From contig VEQU01000009.1 in NCBI GenBank assembly GCA_018883075.1, positions 1-47,271 on the forward strand: DNA of 47,271 nt, written 5' to 3'. This DNA is from Mycobacterium sp. (GTDB lineage: Bacteria; Actinomycetota; Actinomycetes; Mycobacteriales; Mycobacteriaceae). Shown here piece after piece: positions 30,424 to 37,676 of this stretch; position 1 is the stretch's first letter; every line of letters begins with the position of its first letter. The notes below the pieces were generated by a model. The model was not told the DNA's origin and did no database searches. It saw only the letters and a list, made by a program, of their open reading frames with translations. A program made the translations under genes and the position numbers.

Positions 30424-30588
30424 CTTTGCCGCCGCGACAGCCCGGCGGAAAGGGCCCGGATTCCGCGCGTGTTTCCGGCCCGTAAACCCTGCCGAACGCC
30501 TAGTATTCGGGCTGCCAAACCGGTGCCAGGGTCAGCTCCGAAACGTTATTGTCGAAGTGCTTGAGAAGCGCTTGAGAGGAGTCAGCCC
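30424..30588 (+). promoter_or_regulatory. Probable huc promoter region
   Basis: The 165-base gap before hucS holds TAGTAT (30501-30506), a candidate -10 giving a leader of about 75 bases, and a 17-bp imperfect palindrome GTTTCCGGCCCGTAAAC (30471-30487) just upstream of it that could bind a regulator. GAGAGGAG at about 30573-30580 is the ribosome-binding site of hucS. No open frame for a HucM-like protein is present here. Confidence 0.5.
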
Positions 30589-31560
30589 ATGGCGTCTGTT
30601 CTGTGGTTTCAGGGAGGGGCGTGCAGTGGCAACACCATGTCGTTCCTCAACGCCGACGAACCCAATGTCGTCGACCTGATCGTCGATTTCGGGCTGGAGG
30701 TGATCTGGCACCCCTCGCTCGGACTCGAACTGGGTAACCAGGCTCAGAAGATCTTCCGGGACTGCGCCTCGGGCGCCCGGCCGATGGACGTCTTCGTCTT
30801 CGAGGGCTCGGTCATCGAGGCCCCCGACGGTACGGGGCGGATGGACATGTTCGCCGACCGCCCGATGAAGGACTGGGTCACCGAGCTCGCCGCCCAGGCC
30901 GGCATCGTCGTCGCCATCGGCGACTGCGCGTGCTGGGGCGGCATCCCGGCCATGGAGCCCAACCCGTCGGCGTCCACGGGTCTGCAGTTCCACAAGCGCA
31001 ACAAGGGCGGTTTCCTCGGCCCCAACTTCAAATCGAAAGCCGGCCTGCCGGTGATCAACATCCCGGGCTGCCCGGCACACCCCGACTGGATCACCCAGAT
31101 CCTCGTCGCGCTGGCCACCGGCCGCACCGGCGACATCGCCCTGGACGAGCTGCAGCGCCCGCAGACCTTCTTCAAGACGTTCACCCAGACCGGGTGCACC
31201 CGAGTGCAGTTCTACGAGTACAAGCAATCGACGATGTCCTTCGGTGAGGGCACCCGCACCGGCTGCCTGTTCTACGAGTTCGGCTGCCGCGGGCCGATGA
31301 CGCACTCGCCGTGCAACCGCATCCTGTGGAACCGGCAGTCCTCGAAGACCCGCGCCGGCCAGCCGTGCTACGGCTGCACCGAGCCCGAGTTCCCGCACTT
31401 CGACCTGGCGCCGGGCACGCTGTTCAAGACGCAGAAGGTCGCCGGGGTGATTCCCAAGGAGACCGGAACCGGCACCAAGAAGCTGTCCTACATGGCTTCG
31501 GCCGCCGCCGCGCGGCTGGCCGCGCCGCAGTGGTCCAAAGAGGACATGTTCGTCGTCTAG
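30589..31560 (+). CDS. hucS: Group 2a uptake [NiFe]-hydrogenase small subunit
   Basis: Electron-transfer subunit (323 residues) of an uptake hydrogenase that oxidises H2. The opening SVLWFQGGACSGNTMSFLNA is diagnostic of group 2a (cyanobacterial HupS / mycobacterial Huc) and there is no Tat signal, so the enzyme is cytoplasmic. Cysteines at 12, 113, 115, 161, 203, 226, 233, 242, 260 and 263 supply the clusters. The usual second Cys of the CxxC at the N terminus is Asn15, consistent with published all-[3Fe-4S] wiring of M. smegmatis Huc. NIPGCPAHPDW carries the proximal Cys161. The GAGAGGAG site fixes the ATG. The large-subunit gene follows after 53 bases. Confidence 0.96.
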   Translation: MASVLWFQGGACSGNTMSFLNADEPNVVDLIVDFGLEVIWHPSLGLELGNQAQKIFRDCASGARPMDVFVFEGSVIEAPDGTGRMDMFADRPMKDWVTELAAQAGIVVAIGDCACWGGIPAMEPNPSASTGLQFHKRNKGGFLGPNFKSKAGLPVINIPGCPAHPDWITQILVALATGRTGDIALDELQRPQTFFKTFTQTGCTRVQFYEYKQSTMSFGEGTRTGCLFYEFGCRGPMTHSPCNRILWNRQSSKTRAGQPCYGCTEPEFPHFDLAPGTLFKTQKVAGVIPKETGTGTKKLSYMASAAAARLAAPQWSKEDMFVV

Positions 31561-31613
31561 CGCAACCTGACAGCCCTGACCTCCCTGATGAATCTCCCTG
31601 AAGGACATAAGCA

Positions 31614-33221
31614 ATGACATCCATGGATCTCCACGTCAGCCCGCTCGGACGCGTCGAGGGCGACCTCGACGTGCGGGTGACCATCGAAGACGGCGTCGTC
31701 ACCTCCGCCTGGACCGAGGCGGCGATGTTCCGCGGCTTCGAGATCATCCTGCGCGGTAAGGACCCGCAGGCCGGCCTCATCGTGTGTCCGCGCATCTGCG
31801 GCATCTGCGGCGGCAGCCACCTCTACAAGTCGGCCTACGCGCTGGACACCGCCTGGAAGACCACCATGCCGTCCAACGCGACGCTGGTGCGTAACATCGC
31901 CCAGGGCTGCGAGACGCTCCAGTCCATCCCGCGCTACTACTACGCGCTGTTCGCGATCGACCTGACGAACAAGAACTACGCCAAGTCCTTCATGTACGAC
32001 GAGGCCGTCCGCCGCTACGCGCCGTACGTGGGCACCAGTTACCAGAAGGGTGTGGTGCTCTCCCAGAAGCCGGTCGAGGTGTACGCGATCTTCGGCGGCC
32101 AGTGGCCGCACTCCAGCTTCATGGTTCCCGGCGGTGTCATGGGTGCGGCCACGCTCTCGGACGTGACCCGCGCGATCGCGATCCTGGAGAACTGGAAGGA
32201 CAACTGGCTGGAGTCCGACCTTCTCGGCTGCAGCGTCGACCGCTGGCTGGAGAACAAGTCCTGGGAGGACGTGCTGGCCTGGGTCGACGAGAACGAGTCC
32301 CAGCGCAACAGCGATATGGGCTTCTTCATCCGCTACTCGATGGACATCGGCCTGGACAAGTACGGCAAGGGCGTGGGCAACTACCTGGCCACCGGCACCT
32401 ACTTCGACCCGGCGCTGTACCGCAACCCGACCATCGAGGGCCGCAACGCCGCGCTCATCGGGCGCAGCGGCGTCTTCGCGGGCGGGCGCTTCATGGAGTT
32501 CGACCAGGCCAACGTTCGCGAGGACGTCACGCACTCCTTCTATGAAGGCAGCCGGCCGCTGCATCCGTTCGAGGGCGAGACCATCCCGGTCGACCCGGCG
32601 AAGGGCAAAGCGCAGGGCAAGTACAGCTGGGCGAAGTCGCCGCGTTACCTGATCGACGGCATGGGTGACACACCTCTGGAGGCCGGGCCGCTGGCCCGGC
32701 GGATGGCCGCGGCCGGCCCGAACGCCGCGCCGCACCAGGACAACGATCCGCTGTTCCTCGACATCTACAACAAGATCGGGCCCAGCGTCATGGTCCGTCA
32801 GCTGGCCCGGTTGCACGAGGCGCCCAAGTATTACAAGTGGGTGCGCACCTGGCTGGATCAGCTGGACCTCAAGGAGAGCTTCTACAGCAAGCCCGTCGAG
32901 CACGCCGAGGGCAAGGGCTTCGGCTCCACCGAGGCCGCCCGCGGCTCGCTGTCGGACTGGATCGTGCTGGAGAACAACAAGATCAAGAACTACCAGGTGA
33001 TCACGCCGACGGCGTGGAACATCGGCCCGCGCGACGGTAGCGATGTGCTCGGCCCGATGGAACAGGCGATCGTCGGCGCGCCGATCGTCGACCCGGAGGA
33101 CCCGGTCGAACTCGGGCACGTCGCCCGCAGCTTCGACTCCTGCCTGGTCTGCACGGTGCACGCCTACGACGGCAAGACCGGTAGGGAGCTGTCGAAGTTC
33201 GTCATCAACGGAATGGTGTGA
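31614..33221 (+). CDS. hucL: Group 2a uptake [NiFe]-hydrogenase large subunit
   Basis: Catalytic subunit (535 residues) holding the NiFe(CN)2CO centre. Nickel ligands are Cys62 and Cys65 in PRICGICGGSH (L1 motif) and Cys510 and Cys513 in FDSCLVCTVH (L2 motif). Residues 517-535 after His516 form the tail expected to be removed by the maturation protease encoded next. VSPLGRVEGDLDV (about 8-20) is the family N terminus. ATG 31614 has GAAGGA 9 bases upstream; ATG 31623 is possible. The stop codon lies within the first of several 33-bp repeats. Physiologically, such enzymes scavenge H2 down to atmospheric levels in mycobacteria. Confidence 0.97.
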   Translation: MTSMDLHVSPLGRVEGDLDVRVTIEDGVVTSAWTEAAMFRGFEIILRGKDPQAGLIVCPRICGICGGSHLYKSAYALDTAWKTTMPSNATLVRNIAQGCETLQSIPRYYYALFAIDLTNKNYAKSFMYDEAVRRYAPYVGTSYQKGVVLSQKPVEVYAIFGGQWPHSSFMVPGGVMGAATLSDVTRAIAILENWKDNWLESDLLGCSVDRWLENKSWEDVLAWVDENESQRNSDMGFFIRYSMDIGLDKYGKGVGNYLATGTYFDPALYRNPTIEGRNAALIGRSGVFAGGRFMEFDQANVREDVTHSFYEGSRPLHPFEGETIPVDPAKGKAQGKYSWAKSPRYLIDGMGDTPLEAGPLARRMAAAGPNAAPHQDNDPLFLDIYNKIGPSVMVRQLARLHEAPKYYKWVRTWLDQLDLKESFYSKPVEHAEGKGFGSTEAARGSLSDWIVLENNKIKNYQVITPTAWNIGPRDGSDVLGPMEQAIVGAPIVDPEDPVELGHVARSFDSCLVCTVHAYDGKTGRELSKFVINGMV

Positions 33222-33306
33222 CCCAGGAGGTCACACCTGATCGGCACCGTGTGACCCAGGAGGTCGCACCTGATCGGCACCGTATGAGCGAGGAAGTCAC
33301 ACCCGA
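33216..33306 (+). repeat. 33-bp tandem repeat bridging hucL stop and protease start
   Basis: Copy 1 (33216-33248) contains the hucL TGA; copy 2 (33249-33281) differs by one base; a degenerate third copy (33282-33306) contains the likely ATG of the protease gene. In copy 1 GTGTGACC and GGTCACAC are perfect inverted arms (33216-33223, 33229-33236) around CAGGA, so the stop codon sits in a small hairpin; in copy 2 one arm has a mismatch. Confidence 0.95.
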
Positions 33307-34096
33307 ACTCGATCTCGAGCCGCCGGGCTGCGCTGTCCTGGTCGTCGGATGCGGAAACCTGCTGCGCGGTGACGACGGCGTAGGACCCGTTCTGATCCGC
33401 CATCTCTGGGATCGCGGCGTGCCCGATGGCGCCAGATTGGTCGACGGCGGCACCGCCGGCATGGATGTCGCCTTCCAGATGCGCGGCGCCGGCAAGGTGG
33501 TGATCGTCGACGCCTCCAGCACCGGTGTCGCGCCCGGCACGGTGTACCGGGTGCCGGGCGAGGAATTGGGCAACCTGCCGCCGCTGTCGGGCCTGCACAC
33601 CCACTCCTTCCGGTGGGACCATGCGATCCCCTTCGCGCGCTGGGCGCTCGGTGAGGCCTGTCCCACCGACATCACGGTGTTCCTGATCGAGGCCGCCGAT
33701 ATGGAGATGGGCGCGGAGTTGTCCGAACCCGTCACTGCGGCGATGGAGCAGGTGATCGCGCTGATCGAGCGGGACTTCCTCGCCCCGCTGCGACCGCAGG
33801 CTCCCAACGAGGTCACCGTGGAGATCAGCGCCGACGGGTCGCTGCGGATGGACGCCGACCTGGCGGCCAGCAGATTTCCCTCGGACGCGCTGGCGGCCGT
33901 GCCCCGCGACGGCGAACTGTGGCTGTTTCCGCTGCGCGGACCGAGCAGCGGGGGGTTGCTGCTCAAACAGCGCAATGCCGCCGGAGACCGAGCGGTGCTG
34001 GTCCGCGAAGTGCTCCCCGACGGTTTCCCGGCCGGCACCCATCCGGCATTCTGGGACGATGAGCAGAAGGCTCTCCGGATACCCCCCGGCGCGTGA
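33284..34096 (+). CDS. Hydrogenase maturation protease with C-terminal extension
   Basis: HupD/HybD-type endopeptidase that would cleave the HucL C-terminal tail after nickel insertion. VVGCGNLLRGDDGVGP (about 20-35) is the family opening, with Asp31 at the place of the Ni-binding Glu; Asp76 in VIVDASSTG and a His in THSFRWDH (105-113) are the other likely metal ligands. The protease fold ends near residue 165; the remaining about 100 residues (ELWLFPLRGPSSGGLLLKQR and VREVLPDGFPAGTHPAFWDD) form an extra domain not found in HybD. Three in-frame starts exist because of the 33-bp repeat: GTG 33218, GTG 33251 and ATG 33284. The ATG is chosen since the longer versions only translate the repeat. 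Confidence 0.9.
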   Translation: MSEEVTPELDLEPPGCAVLVVGCGNLLRGDDGVGPVLIRHLWDRGVPDGARLVDGGTAGMDVAFQMRGAGKVVIVDASSTGVAPGTVYRVPGEELGNLPPLSGLHTHSFRWDHAIPFARWALGEACPTDITVFLIEAADMEMGAELSEPVTAAMEQVIALIERDFLAPLRPQAPNEVTVEISADGSLRMDADLAASRFPSDALAAVPRDGELWLFPLRGPSSGGLLLKQRNAAGDRAVLVREVLPDGFPAGTHPAFWDDEQKALRIPPGA

Positions 34097-34100
34097 AGTT

Positions 34101-34328
34101 ATGTCTGAGGAGCGCAAGACATCGACCGACCAGGCACTCGACGTCCAGACGGTCGTCGTCGAAGAGGACGGCAGGTGGGTGGTGGAGATCGTGGTGGTGT
34201 TCGCCGACGGAGTGGTCCGCAAGAGGATCAACAGCCACTTCACCAAGGCCCGCGCCGACATCGCGGCCGACCTGATCCGCCGGGCCGCCGAACGCGACAT
34301 CGGCGCCGGCCCACCGGCCGGACTATGA
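34101..34328 (+). CDS. Small hypothetical protein of the hydrogenase locus
   Basis: 75-residue protein starting 4 bases after the protease stop: MSEERKTSTDQALDVQTVVV, then an EEDGRWVVEIVVVFADGVVRKRI beta-rich stretch and an amphipathic helix (HFTKARADIAADLIRRAAERD). It looks like a small beta-beta-alpha domain. No family is recognised and no Cys is present, so it is not an Fe-S protein. Tight spacing and codon use argue it is real and co-transcribed with hucSL. A scaffold or chaperone role is possible but unsupported. It is far too short and lacks the helical length expected of HucM. Confidence 0.75.
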   Translation: MSEERKTSTDQALDVQTVVVEEDGRWVVEIVVVFADGVVRKRINSHFTKARADIAADLIRRAAERDIGAGPPAGL

Positions 34329-34340
34329 GATCGCAGGACC

Positions 34341-34377
34341 CGTGAACCGAGGAGATTCGTGAATCGAGGAGACTCGT
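34341..34377 (+). repeat. 17-bp repeat of a ribosome-binding site plus GTG
   Basis: Copies of CGTGAAYCGAGGAGAYT at 34341-34357 and 34358-34374, followed by CGTG with the real start. Each copy supplies a GTG and a CGAGGAG site 5 bases before the next GTG. The GTG at 34342 opens a six-codon frame that ends TGA at 34360-34362. Confidence 0.9.
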
Positions 34378-35605
34378 GACAGACGTGTTGGATCCGGCGG
34401 TGCTGGCTGTGCGGCCCCAGCCTCTGGGTGCGTTCCCGCTGCCGCTGGGCTACCTGCTGATCCCGGCGTCGCCGGATACGGAGGACGCCCGGCTGGCGCT
34501 GCTGGCCGGCCGGGTGCCCGAGTGGCCCGCATCGCTGCGGGCGCACGAACTGGCGCTCGCCGACGACCGCGACGGCGCGCTGGCCGCGCTGAGCGGTGAC
34601 GACGCGATCACCCGATATAACCGGTTCGTCATGGATCCCGACGGTGCCGACCCCGCCGAGTTGCGTTCCGCGCTGGGCGAATTCGGTGTTCTGGTCGATG
34701 TCGTGCTCTTCGCCCTGGGGCGCAGCGACACCGCGCCGGAGCTCGGCGAGGCGGACGGTGAGCTGGCGGCGACGGTGCTGAGCGCGCAGGCCAGCCGCGC
34801 GCTGCAGAACGGTGACGCACCGACGGCGGTGGCGCTGCTGGACCGGGCCGCCGAGCAGGCGGCCGCGGTGTCCGAACCGCTGCGCGGGGTTCTGCTCGGT
34901 GCGGCCGCTTCGATCCTCGACGGGCCGGGGGCGGTGACCCGCCTCAACGACGCCCTGCGCGCGCTGGAGGGCGCTGAGGACCTTCGGATCGCGCGCGCGG
35001 AGCTTCACCTCGCGCTGGCCGGGCTGCTGCACGAGCAGGCGGTGGATCGCCCGGAGCTGCTGAACAATGCTGTGCCGCATTACCATTCGGCACTGCAGCT
35101 GGTGTGGCGGGAGGAGGCGCCGCTGCTGTGGGCCTCCGCGCACGCCAATCTCGCGACGGCGTACCTGACGATGCCGATGACGGAGGCGTCGAGTCAGCTG
35201 CGCCTCGGTGTGGCCGCACAGTCGCTGCGCTCCGCGCTGAAGGTCTACACCCCCGAGGAGTACCCGGAGCAGTGGGCCAGTGTGCAGCTGAACCTGGCCA
35301 ACTCGCTGGTCTACACACCGTCGAGCCATCAGGGCGACAACCTGGTGGAGGCCGTGGAACTCTACGAGGCGGTGCTGGCCGCGCGTGACCGCGACACCGA
35401 TCCGCTGGGCCGCGCCCGGGTGCTGGCGAACCAGGGCAACGTGCTGGCCCACCTCGGCGCCTTCGATCAGGCCAAGGCCAAGCTCTACGAGGCCAGGTTC
35501 CTGTTCGAGGAACTCGGCGATCATGATTCGGTGCGCACCGTCCGCGGCGTTCTCGACGAGATCGCCCGGCAGACAGCGCTGGACCGCACTGAGGACGAGC
35601 AGTGA
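34376..35605 (+). CDS. TPR-repeat protein of the hydrogenase locus
   Basis: Helical protein of 409 residues. The N-terminal about 100 residues (LGAFPLPLGYLLIPASPDTEDARLALLAGRVPEW region) are not repeat-like. From about 130 to 400 there are helix pairs with tetratricopeptide character: LLDRAAEQAAA, ARAELHLALAGLLHEQA, WASAHANLATAYL, WASVQLNLANSLVY and ARVLANQGNVLAHLGAFDQA. Such a protein most likely acts as an assembly scaffold; TPR genes are known companions of actinobacterial group 2a hydrogenases. GTG 34376 has GAGGAG 5 bases upstream. Its stop overlaps the start of the NifU-Rieske gene (GTGA). Confidence 0.88.
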   Translation: MTDVLDPAVLAVRPQPLGAFPLPLGYLLIPASPDTEDARLALLAGRVPEWPASLRAHELALADDRDGALAALSGDDAITRYNRFVMDPDGADPAELRSALGEFGVLVDVVLFALGRSDTAPELGEADGELAATVLSAQASRALQNGDAPTAVALLDRAAEQAAAVSEPLRGVLLGAAASILDGPGAVTRLNDALRALEGAEDLRIARAELHLALAGLLHEQAVDRPELLNNAVPHYHSALQLVWREEAPLLWASAHANLATAYLTMPMTEASSQLRLGVAAQSLRSALKVYTPEEYPEQWASVQLNLANSLVYTPSSHQGDNLVEAVELYEAVLAARDRDTDPLGRARVLANQGNVLAHLGAFDQAKAKLYEARFLFEELGDHDSVRTVRGVLDEIARQTALDRTEDEQ

Positions 35606-36462
35606 GCGTGAGTGAGCAGACCGTGAACGACGACGATCTCGCCAAGCGGGTCGACGACGCCGTGGCGGCACTCGACGACCTGGACCCGGCAGCCCGGGCG
35701 GTGGCCGAGGAGTTGCAGGCCTCCATCGAGGCGATCCACAAGGCCGGGCTGGTGAGCATCGTGCGCCGCCTGCGCGCCGACGATGCCACCCGCGAGGCGC
35801 TGTTCGAGCTCGTCGACGATCCGGTCGTGCACCTGCTGCTCACCCTGCACGGGATCGTGCGACCCGATCCGGTGACCCACGCCAACCAGGTGCTGGAGTC
35901 GGTGCGCCCGCAACTGCACAGCCACGGCGGCGACGTGTCCCTGGTGCGCGTCGAGGACGGGACGGCGTTCGTGCGGCTGGAGGGCGCCTGCAACGGCTGC
36001 TCTATGTCCTCGGTGACCCTGCGCAATCTGGTGGAAGAGGCTCTGGTGCAGGAGGTTCCGGCCGTCACGGCGGTGGAGGGGGTCGCCGACCAGCCGAGCC
36101 CCACGCTGATCTCGGTGGACTCGCTGTTCCCCGGACGCGATCCGGGCGCCGACGGCTGGGTGCGAGTGGGTCCGGCCTCCGACGTGGCCGTCGACGACAT
36201 CTCTACGGCCACGCTGAACGGCACCGATGTCCTGATCGTCAACATCGGGCAGCGGCTGTCGGCCTACCGCAACGAATGCGCCCACGAGGCGATGCCGCTG
36301 ACCGACGCGGTGCTGGACGTGAGCAACGGGACGCTCACCTGCCCCTGGCACGGGTTCTGCTTCGACGCGAGTTCGGGGGAGTGCCTCAGCGCACCCGGCG
36401 CCCAACTCGAACAGCTTCCGCTGCGCATCGACGACGGCGACGTCTGGGTGCGCGTGCAGTGA
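35602..36462 (+). CDS. NifU-domain / Rieske [2Fe-2S] fusion protein
   Basis: Protein of 286 residues with two Fe-S modules. Residues about 90-160 form a C-terminal-type NifU domain: LESVRPQLHSHGGDVSLV, then Cys130 and Cys133 in EGACNGCSMSS, which normally hold a transferable cluster between two monomers. Residues about 185-286 form a Rieske domain with Cys226-x-His228 (NECAHEAMP) and Cys247-x-x-His250 (TCPWHGFCFD). The N-terminal 85 residues are helical. The combination suggests either cluster delivery to HucS or an electron relay from the hydrogenase. Co-translated with the TPR gene by overlap. Similar genes accompany actinobacterial group 2a hydrogenases. Confidence 0.93.
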   Translation: MSVSEQTVNDDDLAKRVDDAVAALDDLDPAARAVAEELQASIEAIHKAGLVSIVRRLRADDATREALFELVDDPVVHLLLTLHGIVRPDPVTHANQVLESVRPQLHSHGGDVSLVRVEDGTAFVRLEGACNGCSMSSVTLRNLVEEALVQEVPAVTAVEGVADQPSPTLISVDSLFPGRDPGADGWVRVGPASDVAVDDISTATLNGTDVLIVNIGQRLSAYRNECAHEAMPLTDAVLDVSNGTLTCPWHGFCFDASSGECLSAPGAQLEQLPLRIDDGDVWVRVQ

Positions 36463-36472
36463 CATTCCAGCG

Positions 36473-37657
36473 ATGAGCCGCTACACCGTCCGCCACAACA
36501 TCAGCGGGATCGGCACTCGGGCCGATGTGGTGCCCGAGGTGGATCTCACCGACGGGTGGGCGCCGGCGGTGTGGCTCGGCGCGCCGGCGCCCGGCGGGCT
36601 CGCCCTGCCGGCCGCACAGCCGTCGATGGCGTGGATGTACTCGCCACGCGGGGTGTTCGTCGGAGACGACCACGTCGTGGTCGCCGATTCCGGCAACCAC
36701 CGGGTGCTGATCTGGCATGGCATCCCCGAGAACGACGAGCAGCCCGCCGACGTCGTCCTCGGCCAGCCCGACGGCCAGACCGAGGGCCCCGCCGCGGGCG
36801 GGCGCGGACCGCAGCGCGGTATGTATCTGCCCACCGGTGTGCTCATCCACGACGGCCGGCTGATCGTCGCCGACGCTTGGCATCACCGGATCCTGGTATG
36901 GGACAGCGTTCCGCAGAGCAGCGACGTCGCCCCCGACGTCGTCCTCGGCCAGCCCGACCCGTCGTCGGTGGAGAGCAACCGCGGCGGTGAGTGCTCGGCG
37001 TCGGGTTTCTACTGGCCCTTCGGCATCGGGATGGTCGGCTCGTCGTTCTGGGTGGCCGATACCGGCAACCGGCGGGTGCTCGGCTGGCGTGGCGGTGTTC
37101 CCGAACCCGATCAGCCCGCCGACGTCGTCCTCGGCCAGCCCGACGCCACGGCGCATGCGGAGAACCGCGGCGGGGACGCCGGGCCGGCCAGCTTCCGCTG
37201 GCCGCATGACATCACCGGCCGTGACGGACTGCTGCTGATCGCCGACGCCGGCGACCACCGGGTGCTGGGCTGGTCGCCTGAGCCGGACGGCGACCGTGAC
37301 GCCGATCTGGTTGTGGGGCAGCAGGACTTCACCAGCAGTGAGGAATGGCCGTACGGTCCACACACGGCAGACCGCTTCCGCTTCCCCTACGCGGTCTGCC
37401 TTGACGGCGACACCCTCGCCGTCGCCGACACCGCCAACAACCGCATCCTGCTCTGGGACGCCATGCCGACCGGACCGGTCTGCCCAGGCGCAGCGCATGT
37501 GCTCGCCCAACCCGACTTTGGGTCCAACGGTGAGAACCGGTGGACCTCGGTGCAGTGCGACACCCTGTGCTGGCCCTACGGGCTGTCCGTGCGCGGTGAT
37601 CTGCTCGCCGTCGCCGACAGCGGCAACAACCGGGTGATGCTCTGGAAGAGGCGATGA
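36473..37657 (+). CDS. NHL-repeat beta-propeller protein of the hydrogenase locus
   Basis: Soluble propeller of 394 residues with six NHL-type blades, recognisable by the VVVADSGNHRVLIW, IVADAWHHRILVW, WVADTGNRRVLGW, IADAGDHRVLGW, AVADTANNRILLW and AVADSGNNRVMLW core strands. DVVLGQPD loops connect blades 1 to 4. No signal peptide is seen, so it is cytoplasmic like the hydrogenase. The gene contains three identical 25-base segments (36748-36772, 36934-36958, 37120-37144) at an exact 186-base (62-codon) interval, a sign of recent blade duplication or gene conversion. NHL proteins are recurrent neighbours of actinobacterial huc genes; role unproven. Starts 11 bases after the Rieske gene. Confidence 0.92.
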   Translation: MSRYTVRHNISGIGTRADVVPEVDLTDGWAPAVWLGAPAPGGLALPAAQPSMAWMYSPRGVFVGDDHVVVADSGNHRVLIWHGIPENDEQPADVVLGQPDGQTEGPAAGGRGPQRGMYLPTGVLIHDGRLIVADAWHHRILVWDSVPQSSDVAPDVVLGQPDPSSVESNRGGECSASGFYWPFGIGMVGSSFWVADTGNRRVLGWRGGVPEPDQPADVVLGQPDATAHAENRGGDAGPASFRWPHDITGRDGLLLIADAGDHRVLGWSPEPDGDRDADLVVGQQDFTSSEEWPYGPHTADRFRFPYAVCLDGDTLAVADTANNRILLWDAMPTGPVCPGAAHVLAQPDFGSNGENRWTSVQCDTLCWPYGLSVRGDLLAVADSGNNRVMLWKRR

Positions 37658-37676
37658 GCACTCGCGCGAAGAGCGG

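Noticed and set aside
30424..30588. Hidden hucM gene upstream of hucS
   Set aside because: The gap is only 165 bases and holds no suitable frame on the plus strand.
33216..34379. Repeats as members of the MIRU family
   Set aside because: They share the stop/start placement of MIRUs, but their sequences are unrelated to each other and much shorter.
33164..35671. 835-codon minus-strand frame opposite the protease, TPR and neighbouring genes
   Set aside because: It is a composition-driven shadow; the plus-strand genes have family motifs, ribosome-binding sites and overlaps.
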